NCBI RefSeq assembly: GCF_024763615.1
Contig: NC_077224.1
Span: 84,640,712 to 84,704,711, forward strand
DNA length: 64,000 bases
From: Phlebotomus papatasi
Taxonomy: Eukaryota > Arthropoda > Insecta > Diptera > Psychodidae
Reading direction: 5' to 3'
Shown here: positions 1 through 10,700 of the stretch, one piece after another
How positions within the stretch are numbered: the first letter of the stretch is position 1
Layout: each line of letters begins with the position of its first letter
Notes under the pieces: model-generated
What the model was told of the DNA's origin: nothing
Seen by the model: the letters and a program-made list of their open reading frames with translations, nothing else
Databases searched by the model: none
Translations under genes and position numbers: made by a program

Positions 1-511
1 GGAACTGTGTAGATTGTTCTTTTTGTTGACAATAAATCGGAACTTATGTACCATTAAAACTGAACGTCTTGTTTTGACATCTTGGATAATCAAATTTCTT
101 TAGTGGCGCTAAAGGCTGTTTTATCCAAAAGTCCTATAACTTGGAATTTGACATCTTTAGTGTCAAATTTAAAGCTTTAACTTAAATCTTTAGGCTTCTT
201 TATCTCAGAATTGGGGGGTTAGAGCCTATATCATTTTCATTCAATGGTACAGTCGACGCAAAATGATTTCCAACTAATTGGGATATTTTCCTGACTTTAA
301 AGGTATTTAAAATCTCTCTTTTAAAAAATATTAACACGTGTCATTTTAATTTAAAAAATAAATTATCAAATCGAATAAATTTTTGATTTAAAAAAGAATA
401 TGTGCAGTATTAAGAAAAAAAATAATTTGTTAATTTACTATTATACCGCGATAATAAAAGTAATTTTTTGCGCAAAAATGCGCTTCAGAAAATTTATAAT
501 CCAAATAAATG

Positions 512-546
512 TTTTATTAGACCAATACAGTATTGGTCTAATAAAA
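512..546. repeat. 35-bp perfect palindrome
   Basis: Two 17-base arms, TTTTATTAGACCAATAC and its exact reverse complement, flank a single central A at 529. It could be a cruciform-forming site, a dimeric protein site or the collapsed core of a MITE. No second copy was seen in the window. Confidence 0.8.
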
Positions 547-785
547 ATTTTTCTAATAGAATTTTTTGTAGTATTTTTAAAACTAGCATTGAACTTACTA
601 AGTAGGGGAGCCACATCTTTTAAAACGATTTTTTAATGCTTCTGCAACTTTATTTACCAAAAATAAGTTAAATATGTAGAAAAATCCAGTTTCGCGATCA
701 ATTACAATAGTTGTGATCGAATGTGAGCATAATACATCGATGGCTGTTTCAGGAAAAATGCCAATAATTAATTGCAAAAATTGAG

Positions 786-823
786 GAAAATATGTTTTTT
801 TCAAAAGAAAAAACATATTTTTC
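786..823. repeat. AT-rich inverted repeat
   Basis: The arms read roughly GAAAATATGTTTTTT and its complement AAAAAACATATTTTTC, separated by a few bases. It is low in complexity, so its meaning is uncertain. Confidence 0.5.
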
Positions 824-3800
824 ATAAATAATGAATAATTTTATAACCCCCGATTGAATATTTGCTCTGAATAATTTTTTTCTCAAGAAAATACTCAAGA
901 AAAATCTCACTAAAAAATGCAGAATTTTTGGTCCGAAGTATGTTTAATACTCCTATTTAACCATTCTCTATAGACAGCATACTGCAGCACAAATCCTATA
1001 ACAATATAGGTAATGTAAATTGTGATTATAATATCCCCCAAGTTGATAAATAATTTCTGGGGAAATTTCAAGTTCATTTTGAGAGAAAAAGAAAAAAATG
1101 AAAGAGAAAATCCGCTAAATGGTTTCCAGCGCCATCTACCAACAGTGTTTAGTTCTGTCATCATCCGCTGAGAGCGCTAAACAGTGCCATTTTCATGTAT
1201 TTGCTTAGCACTTTTTGTTCGAGAGCTGCTGACTGGTCAGCAGACCGATTCAGCAAAAAAATGGTGAAAATGCTATTTTTCTGCTAACTGTGCTCGCTGG
1301 GTATTGAAATTTCAAACTCGTCTGTATCGGTCTCTATCAGTAATGAATCGGTCAAATACCGATAATTGAATCATTTTTCGGAAAAAGTAGTCAAAGGGTA
1401 GGAAATATTGACTTCTGGTCATCGATGACTCGCCCATAACTGGATATGGTCTCGGATGGTCTTTTCTCTTTTTCCTCTAAATTCCCTTCTTAAAGCTTTT
1501 TTTGTTTACTTCGAAAACGACACTATAGATTTTTCAACCGATTTGGTTAAATTTGGATTTTCTGAGGAGGTATTGAAATTCTGAACCCGGCTGTATTGGT
1601 CTTCATCGGTAATGAACCGATTAAGTAGCGGTTTTTTGATTTTTAAATGCTTTTGTGATTTATAAATCAATTTGATCTCTAGTAGATCAGTAAGTACCAA
1701 AAGATCATGTAAAAAAAACCAATTCACGGTTTGGTCTATCTTGTGAGTTCGAGCATTCCGCAAAGCTGGGACGCTTTACCATCTCTTTTTCAAACTGTAC
1801 TTGTCAATGGCAAAAGATTGAGATTTATTAAATAGATAAAGAATATTATGAGCCATGTGTCTTTGATTGTCTCCACAACAAAAAAACACCTGTTGACACT
1901 TGAGCCACTTCGAAATTCGAACAGGAAGTACTTCTGCCACCATACGGACGAAATAAGAAGTAAAGATTTTTTTTCTTTAGCTTTCGAAACTGATCTTCGA
2001 ATGTCTTGATTTAAATTTTTTTATAGATTTGCCGACCATCTTTGGTTGAAAGTTGCATCAAGACCAACAATAGCCTTGTAAAATTCCATTTAATAATTTC
2101 TCAAGAGTGCAGTTTAGAAAGCCGCTAGATGACGTATTTCTCAACCGATTGGAGCAAGTATGGATTAATTTGAAAGGTCTTAGAATACCAAATAGACCAG
2201 ATAGGCCAGAATCGATTTAAAGTATCAAATGAACCGATTATTATGAACGAATAAATAATTTTTGTCTTTAATTCAATGTTATTACTTTTGTAAATGACCT
2301 ATAAACCGATTTAAATCAATTGTCAACAGAAAGCAAAGCATAAAAAAATAAGAATTTTATCATTTAATACCAGAAACTGAAGTAAATGAATCTGATAATC
2401 TTGTAACCTGACTACGGGAAAATGTTTCAATTTTTCTTCTCTCCACTTTAAACAGAAACTCCTCGTCCATGAAAGAAGGCATGTGGCTTAAACACGGTGC
2501 AGAAAAGTGAAAATTGCCCCTGGGCTTTATCAATTTTCACTTCATTCACCTCTCAAAAGACGCTTCATTTTTTCCCTAATCCGGCTTGACTTTTAATTTG
2601 TTAAATTTTCCTCAGCTCGGTTGAAATCCCAAATCCTTTCGCTTTTCTCCTTTTCTTTCTCCTTTCGGTCCAATAAAATTTACCACTAAGCCCCAAATTG
2701 TAATTCTCCCAATGTATTTGAGTTCTACATTATTTTTTCTTCGCTTTCGTTTTTAGCCCACAAAATTGAAGGGTTGATAGATAAATTAAATTTGATATAT
2801 AGGCCAAAATCGAAGGAATCTTCTGTCTTCCTTTCAACTCTGTGATCCTTCTGCTGTCCCTGTCTAAATACAAAAAAAGGAGAATGATGAAATATAGAAC
2901 AACAAAATTTCACATGGTCACGTCCGAAAAATCAAACCAATTTGGTACAATAAAATAAAATATATATTTCCAACCGCAAGAATCACCCCTTTTTTCTTTT
3001 TCTTTTTTGGAGAAAAAGAGAATAAGGAGGGAGGAGAAAATCTTCCCAGAAGCTCACAATAGTGCCCAGAAATTTGATCAATTTTTTATCTCTTCAATAC
3101 GATTTGACGATGAAGGATTCTTTTCTCTTTTTTCTGTCCTGTAATCTCCCTCGTCATTTGCTCCTTTTCATTCACACTAACCGCACGAAATTTCACCCAC
3201 AGAAAGGAAATTGAATGAAAAATTGCCCGAGACAAGGCAAATTTATCCTCTTTTCAGTCTTTCACAGCTAAAGAAAATCTCAAAAATCATCCTGTATTTA
3301 TCACCCCGCAGCAATTTTGCGGATAATTCGAAGAGTTTCGGGGAAGGGGAAGTAGATTAATCGCAATTTGAATAAAATTTTGCTTTTCTATTCAATTAAG
3401 ACTTCTAAAATTCAATCAATAAAATATTCATATTAATCATCAATTTGTGAGTATCCTATTCACTTTTAGTATTACCTTTCAAATTCAACGTTTTTCTCTT
3501 AAAATAAGCAAAAAAAATGTATTTGAAAGGTTTTGAACATTTCAAAGGACGATTTGAGTCCTTGGTAAAATTTTCCGAAAAGGGGAAAGGACATCTAGAT
3601 TCCCCTCTTGAGAAACAATTCAAAGAGAATTACTCCTACTTTTGCTAAACACTACAAAGTAATTTTAGTCCCGAAACATTTCAATTGAATATTTCGTCCT
3701 GAAGACATTCAAAGTTCCCATCATGATCATTTTCCTTCATCTTCCCCTCAAAGTTAACCTGTTAAAGGTAACCCCTTGAAAAACTTTTAAATGCATTAAC

Positions 3801-3861
3801 ATTGTACAAAACGATTCAATTAAATACCTTTGAAATCAGTTCAAAAAAGTATAATTCGACA

Positions 3862-3972
3862 GTTCCATTCCATACCATTCTATCGTTACCCGAATCCGGT
3901 ATAGCGTTACCCGAACGCCGGATGGCCACCAAATTTTTACCAGTTGTAGATCTCGTTGTGACTAATTCTAAG
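3862..3972 (+). repeat. Dispersed repeat, copy 1 (other copy 43424-43556)
   Basis: This shares with the reverse complement of 43424-43556 the ordered phrases 'cgaacgccggatg', 'ccaccaaattttaccag' (approximate), 'ttgtagatctcg', 'attctaagtcg' and 'gaatggagcc'. Coding potential was not seen. It is probably a fragment of a larger mobile element. Confidence 0.65.
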
Positions 3973-4977
3973 TCGTTTTAAAATAATATAGAATGGAGCC
4001 ATCGATTTGTTACTTATAACGAGATAATCCGTTCTGATACCATATTTTAATTTTCTTTCAAAATTTACAACAAAAAAGAATCATCATTCCTTTTAGTGTA
4101 TAGAAACCCTGCAAGAACATTTCCTTGTATTTTACTTGAGAAGCTCTTCAAATTCCTTTAGTCCTGAAACATTTTAAAAGACTTTCACACTTAATAATAC
4201 GATTTAAAGTTGCTTCCTTATAACTATATATCATTAAAAAAATATGTAAATTAACGAATTCCGATGACTAAAACACAAAGTTTAATTTTTGAGTTTTATT
4301 TTGAATTACCAATATGCCTATTAAAATCCCTCTCCTTCAAATAAACAATTGGTGTTTTTCGATAAGCTTTACAAATGTTTTTGCCTTATAAACGTATCAA
4401 TTGAAAATGTCCTGAAACCATTAAAAAAACCTACTCTGCGTGAATAAAACTATTTTTGAAAAATATTATAGAAGTGAATCCTTCATATTTCTTATCACAT
4501 CAAATACTTTTACAACCATTTTAAAAAGTAGAAAGAATTTTGAATATTTACAGAAAACACTGAATTTTGATTAATTTTTTTAAACCCCTGAGAACATTGA
4601 ATCCTGATTAAATACAATAATTTCTTTACGAATATCCTCATAGAGCCCTGTGCAAACCTTTTAAAAGCAATTTGCCCTTTGGGAGGAAAAACATTTTAAC
4701 TGAAACAGTTTGTCCTGAATGAAGCCATTTAATATATTCATTTCTTTCGAGAATGCTGCACTTGAAAAAATATTTCCTCCTGTAACTTTTCAACAGACTC
4801 TTAAACGTATTATAATCCCTCTCTTAAGAAAGCAATTGTCCCTTGCCGATAAGCCTAATAAATGTTTTATCTAAATAACGAAAAATATATTCTTATTGAA
4901 AATATTGTATTCAAAGAAAAATCGACTCTGTGATAATTAATTAAAAAACGTTCAGGAATCGTTCAAAGATATGAATA

Positions 4978-5144
4978 AAGAGAACACAGATTTTGACCTG
5001 ATCTTATCCTCCTTTATTACGGCACAACGGTGTCAGAAGTGGGATACGAACCCTCGCCCTCAATTGAGGACCAGAACTTCCCACTTCTGACATCATTGTG
5101 AAGTAATAAAGGAAGATAAGTAAGGTCAAAATCCGTGTTCTCTT
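4978..5144 (-). repeat. Long hairpin built around a tRNA-Leu-like 3' half
   Basis: Arms at about 4978-5043 and 5079-5144 are reverse complements over some 66 bases with a handful of mismatches. Read on the minus strand, 5078-5031 resembles the last part of a leucine tRNA. A variable arm with stem CCTCA/TGAGG comes first, then a T-arm GAGGGTTCGTATCCCAC that matches a pol III B box except at one base. An acceptor strand ending TTCTGACA follows. No 5' half, anticodon arm or A box is present, so this is not a functional tRNA gene. The T stem has an A-A mismatch and the usual A of TTCGAAT is T. A fold-back SINE or MITE derived from tRNA-Leu is the best reading. Confidence 0.7.
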
Positions 5145-6950
5145 TAACCTATTTAAAAAAAAAATCTAAAGCCTAGTAAATATTGTTTTTATTTCATCTT
5201 AACAAAAAAATTATTTTAAAATAAATTTTAAAACTAGAACACATCTTAACGATTTATAAAGAACACCAAATTTTGATTATAAAAATCCCTAATAATATTG
5301 AATCCCGATTAATATATTTCTTAGTGAAAATCCTAATAAAAACACTTTGCTCAAACCTTTCAAAGTCAATTTCCTCTGATAAATCTCCTTAAATGCTATT
5401 TTCCTCATGAAACCCTTTAAAATATTTTGTCCTGAATGAATGAAACTATTTAAAGGAACATCACCTGTGAAAGCACTTTAGTTTAATTTCTTTTAAAAAT
5501 TTTGCATTTAAATTGAGATATTTCATCCTGTAACTTTTCAACGGGCAATGGACGCCTAGTAAAATCCTTCTGAGAAAAATATTTAGTTAAACGTTTCAAT
5601 TGTTAAGAAATATCCTGAAATCATTCAAAGAAAAACCAACAGTTATAGAATTAAAAATTTTCTAAAAAATCAGTTAAGTGAATCCTGGATCTTTTTTCAC
5701 CGATTTAAAAAATGATTTTAAAAGTAAAAAGCATTTTAGAAACAACATATAATTGTGGTAAAATTGTTTTAGAAACCCCTAAGAACAGCGAAGCCTGACA
5801 AAGGATAAATCAGTCTTGAAAATCCTTAAAACGTTGTGCAAACCTTTCAAATGCAATTTTTTTTAACACATAAGTCTCTTCAAATGCAATTTTCCTCATG
5901 AAATCTTTTAAAATATTTTATTTATTTCTTTATTTGCTATTCATATACGGTCGAGTCCTTCTACATCTACAATATACCGCCCCACGTGGCAACGAGGATT
6001 CGAGTGGCGTCTGCCGCCGTCATTCATTACAGCCTCAGTGGTAATTTTTTTGTCCTGATTGAAACCATTTAACGAAGCATCACCTTTTTAAGGTGAAAGC
6101 TAGTTCAATTTCATCCAAAAATTTTGCAATTAAAACTGAAACGAAATATTCTTCCTGTAACTTTTCAAGAGACAATGTAAGCCTATTACACTCCTTGTGA
6201 GAGAAACAATTGCCGTTTTTCGATGAGAAGCTTTATAAATGTTTTTGCCTCATAAAGCTCAATTGTTAAAAATATCCTGAATTCAATTAAAGAGAAACCG
6301 ACAGTATGAAACAATTTAAAAAAAAATCTATAGTAAAGTAAATCCTTGATTTTTAACTGCTGCAAAAACTACAAGAAATTAATTTTTAAAGTAGAAAGCA
6401 TAAAGAACATATAGTTCTGGTTAAATTGTTTTAGAAACCCCTAAAAGATCATTGAATCCCGATTAAATATAAATCATTCATGAAAATCCCAAAAATCCTG
6501 TACAAACCTTTCAAAGACAATTTCTTCTATTTAGAGAAATCTCTTCAATTGCTCTTTTCCTCATGAAACATTTTAACTGAAATATTTTGTCCTGAATGAA
6601 ACCATTTAAAGGAATATGACCTTTTTCAAGATAAAACCATTCAAGTTACGAAGAGAGGAAAGGCAAGGTCAGCCGCATGCGGTACTTCAAAACCATTTAA
6701 ACCTGTAAACATATTTAAACTTCCTTTTAAAATTTCTACTTTCTACATACCAAAATCCCCCTGAAAAACCTTTCAAAGGCTATCAATTGTATACAATAAA
6801 ACACCTCAAATGCATATATCCTTGTAAACCTTCTAAATGAATATCGTCCTGAAACCATTTAAAGGACAATTTCCCCTCTTAAGTGAAACTGATTAAAGGT
6901 AGCTTCCCCGATTTTCCCCCTTTTCTCAAACTGTTTAAATGTATTCATAG

Positions 6951-7324
6951 GATTATTTTTATCCTTAGACCAAAACAATACAAATGCAACCAATGCAACA
7001 ATTCTCTTATCTTAAAAGACATCTTAGTAAGAACCTTTTACTAGAAATTTTGAATATTTTATTAAACGCTTTCTTTAAGATTGAAGAAGTAAAGAAAGAT
7101 CACATTATTAAACGTTCTTTATCTCTGCAGCTCATGATTATCTCAGTAACTCTCATTTGCAGCTCATGCTTCTCTCTCAACCCATAAATCCCATTTTGTT
7201 TACTCTCTCTTCCAAGAAAAAAAAGTGATAAGATTCATTTTAGTGCCTTAGCGACATTCTCCAAGATCACTTCATTCTCTAACAAATAGTTCAAGTTTCT
7301 CGAATAAATTCCAAGAGTGCTGAA
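6951..7324. other. Upstream region of the HIUase gene
   Basis: A region of about 370 bases between the satellite and the hydrolase start codon. It is AT-rich and presumably holds the promoter and 5' UTR. No clear TATA box could be fixed. Confidence 0.4.
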
Positions 7325-7755
7325 ATGTCCAAGAAGCCACCAATTTCCGTTCACATCCTGGACACTTCCCGAGGCTGTCCGGCTGCAGAAGTGCCCATAA
7401 TGCTGTACAAGGAGGAAAATGGAACGTGGAAGACTGTTGGAAGTAGTCAGACAAACTCTGACGGGAGATGCGATCAATTCCTAACCAGAGAAGAATTTTC
7501 TGCCGGAACTTTCAAGATTCACTACGCAGTTCATGAGTACTTCATGAAGAATTTGGGATTCTCTTTCTATCCTTACATTGAGGTAAATTAGAGGAAATTC
7601 CCAAATCTTTGAAATAAAATACAGAATATTTCATTCGACAATTTTATTTATATTTTTAGGTTGTGTTTAAAATTGAAAATGCATCAGATAATCAGAACTA
7701 TCATATTCCTCTCCTTCTCAGTCCTTATGGATACTCAACTTACAGAGGATCATAA
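7325..7755 (+). CDS. URAH: 5-hydroxyisourate hydrolase (transthyretin-like)
   Basis: Two coding exons, 7325-7582 and 7660-7755, join in phase 0 across a 77-bp intron (GAG|gtaaat ... ttttag|GTT) to give 117 residues, the usual size for the family. The N-terminal VHILDT carries the family histidine. The protein ends in YRGS, the C-terminal signature that separates true HIUases from transthyretin. The enzyme hydrolyses 5-hydroxyisourate, the product of urate oxidase, in the urate degradation pathway. YRGS is not a classic SKL-type peroxisomal signal, so location is open. An AATAAA lies at 7776-7781. Its stop codon is only 27 bp from the stop codon of the convergent minus-strand gene. Family assignment is firm. 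Confidence 0.93.
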
Positions 7756-7782
7756 TACAAATGAAAAAAGAAATTAATAAAA

Positions 7783-10700
7783 TTAATCATTAAACAACTC
7801 CAAGAGACTTGTTTTGAGTTTGCAACTCCTCAATCCATTCACTTGGGCTTTTAGCACAGAATGACAGTCCGGAATGCATTCTTCGGTTTCTAGAACATCC
7901 TTCAGCAAATCTAAAATTTGCGTGGATAGATTCTGGAGGATCTCATCGTAGATTTCCTGAGGAATTACATCAAATAATTCCAGGATTCTGTGCAGAAATA
8001 TAACCTTTTCACGATCTCCTGCCAGCTCTGGGATGATCACCTTCTCCAGAGCCTGCTGGTAATTTGACATGCAGTTCCGGAAGCACTTTGCAGGGGAAAC
8101 CCGAATGGCTGAAGGCGTCTCTGACACCTTGATGGCTAATTCCCGGAGGACACTCTCAAAATGAGGCCTCAGGAATTCATTGCTAGCCAGCCAAACAGTT
8201 TCCTTGGAAGTGCAGTGAATAATTTTCTGAAAGAAATTTGTTAAAGAGTTACATAACCTCGAAGTGATATAACCTACAACACGGACAAAACAAAAGGTCA
8301 AAGAATTCTTAAATTCTCCAAAATGGGAAGGATGGGGGGAGCCATAAAAGATTGTCTAGACTAGAGAATACTTTTCAAATTAACGAGGTTATGGATATAC
8401 TAATTCCTTTTTAACCCTTTAAGGACGATTGGAACACCGGTGTCCCATAAAGAAAATAATTTTTCCTGACTACACAAAGTTATTTTTTTCATTTATCTGT
8501 ACATAATTGTAAAGTAGAAGGTTAAAGAAATCTAGAATATCTTTTGCAAGTCTCTATCTATTTGGTATGTAGTAAATATTTAAGCTCAAAAATGGCGAAT
8601 TTTTAAATTCTCAAATTAATAATTGATTTTATTTATTTTTTATACTTCCAATTCTTTTAAGTAAAATCCTTTTGACAATAAAAACTACAATATTCATACG
8701 TAATATTTTTCATTAAAGCGAAAAATATTATTCTTTGGTATTGTCAGAAAAATTACTTAAATTTTTGGGCTATTTTTGTCCCTATCGTTCATAGAAGCAC
8801 TAAATACACTGAATCGGACTCTGTTGGACTTTCCAAAGTTAGATATAAGACTTATCATTGATAATGTTTCTCAGTTTCATTTTTATTGTTGATTTTCAGT
8901 CCGTAAAAAGTGTCTCGTCGTTAAAGGGTTAATGCTACAACTCGACAGAGAGAGCAATTAATCCCTCGATTTTAAGTTATATATATGTTTTAACTCCTAC
9001 TCCTAACGAATCATATTTTGGAAGAATTTTGGAAATTTGAAGTTTGAAGTTTAGAGACTTAAGAACCTTTGGAGGACCCCTTATAAGTCGATCCAAAGAC
9101 CATTAACATCCCCGTAGCAAAAGAAAGTGGAAAAGGAATCACAAGGAAAAATTCCTCGGAATTTTCCAGTATTTTTCCTTGGTAAATTCCACGAAAATTC
9201 TCCATGGTGTACTCCAAGGAAATTCCCATGGATTTATAGTGGATTTTCTGTGTGGAATATTTCCCACGAAATTTACGTGGATTGAATATGGATTTTTCCA
9301 CCAAAGAAAATGGAGAACAAATGACGCTGTCACATACATTTCATAATTCTGATTTCCCTATATTAAAAAAAATAATAAATTTCACGAGGATTTTGATATG
9401 TTTTATTAAATCAGCGATAACGAATTTACACTTTAGATAAGAAAAAGATATCGCAGGGTAAATGTCCTAATTCAAAACCAATTCCAGGCTCCTTGACAGA
9501 AGATTCAACACATTGAGATCATATTTTTTCTGAAGAGAATTACATAAATTTGCTCCTTCACTCTTCTAGAATGTTACTTTAGTGAAAATTCTTAAGATAT
9601 AATTTGAAAAGTTCTTAAATGCAAGAACAATACGCGAGTGCAAAATGCTTCTATTGGAAACAAATTAATCCAAATGGAGACAAGGGAAAGTTTCTAATTG
9701 GAAACAAACAGTGTAGTGAAACCGCGACGAAAGGCTTCCAAAACCTAATAGAAAACTCACAGCGTAATTAATCTATTTTCCGGTTTTATTCATAAATAAG
9801 GAAGGAATAATTGCAAACAAATTACAGAAGGCTCTAGAAAATATTGAACAAATCGATAAAATAGGACTACTTTGATTTAAAAAAGTCTATAAAAAGAACT
9901 TGTAGCACACTTTTGAGATAAGATTTATCAGAAAATAGTTCTTAAGGCTTTTGTTCTTATTAACACATACTTTGAGCTTGATGTAAGTAACATATTATAG
10001 AAGATATTTTCTTGAGAAATATTATCTTATAAAAAGGGTTTCGTAGAATAGTATTACGCTTCTTATGAGACTTTTATGGCTCAAACAAACTGACAAAGGA
10101 ACGACAGGCGTTCCAAAGACGATGTTTTATCTCGTTCTTGCTCGTATTATTTATATAACACTATCTCTTTCACACGGCCGCCGGCTTTCGAAGGCTCACA
10201 CACACAAACCTACGAAGGAAACGTTCCGGACAGTTTCTTTCGAAAGAGTGGTGAATTCCACAACATTTCACCACTCTTATTTCCAGGCAATTTCCATTCA
10301 ATTTGGCGCCTTTCCAATCAAATTCCAATAGTTTTAGCGCGTTTCCAGTAAACTTCCAGTAAATTTGGCGGGTTTCTAGCATATTTCCAGGAATTTTAAA
10401 TGGAATTCCAATATTTTTCTGGCGCCAAATAATTTGATAAATTGATAATTTTTGATAATAACTTATTAATTTATTAATTGTATTTAAACCCATGGAAAAT
10501 AAAATATTCGAATTTCAAATTATTTCCAAGTGCAGAAAATTCAGAAGTTGTAGTTTCGTTTTTCTAAGTAATTGCAAAATTTTACTGTGATGCAGCATTT
10601 AATGTTCTCTGGTTCAAATTTAAATATTTTTCAACCTAACCGAAAACATCATTTGATATATTTTTGTGTGCCAATTGGAAAATTAGTGACCCATCTAAGT

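Larger units (their letters stand above)
1..3450. other. Intergenic DNA, no gene recognised
   Basis: No reading frame here looks like a conserved protein; all are short and AT-rich. Two imperfect copies of a segment with the words 'atcggt' and 'aatgaa(t/c)cg' lie near 1310 and 1586, and a purine/pyrimidine-rich patch lies at about 2980-3040. A segment near 1905-1965 resembles one near 25100-25175 (shared 'cttcgaaattc' and 'gccaccat.cggacgaa'), so it is probably old transposon debris. Promoters or non-coding RNAs cannot be excluded. Confidence 0.5.
3500..6950. repeat. Decayed satellite, monomer about 540-550 bp
   Basis: The phrase 'tgtcctga(a/t)t' followed by 'gaa.c.attta' recurs at 4711, 5429, 6051 and 6589. 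Other phrases keep their order between these points: 'aacccctaagaacattgaa', 'caaacctttcaaa', 'cctgtaacttttcaa' and 'tttttcgat'. The spacings are 718, 622 and 538 bp. The first falls to about 550 once a 167-bp hairpin insertion (4978-5144) is removed. The second falls similarly once about 85 bp of unrelated, GC-richer sequence near 5930-6045 is removed. Copies are diverged, so the array is old. The outer edges are approximate. Confidence 0.7.

Noticed and set aside
5031..5078. Functional tRNA-Leu gene
   Set aside because: Only the 3' half is present. There is no anticodon arm or A box, and the T arm has a mismatch.
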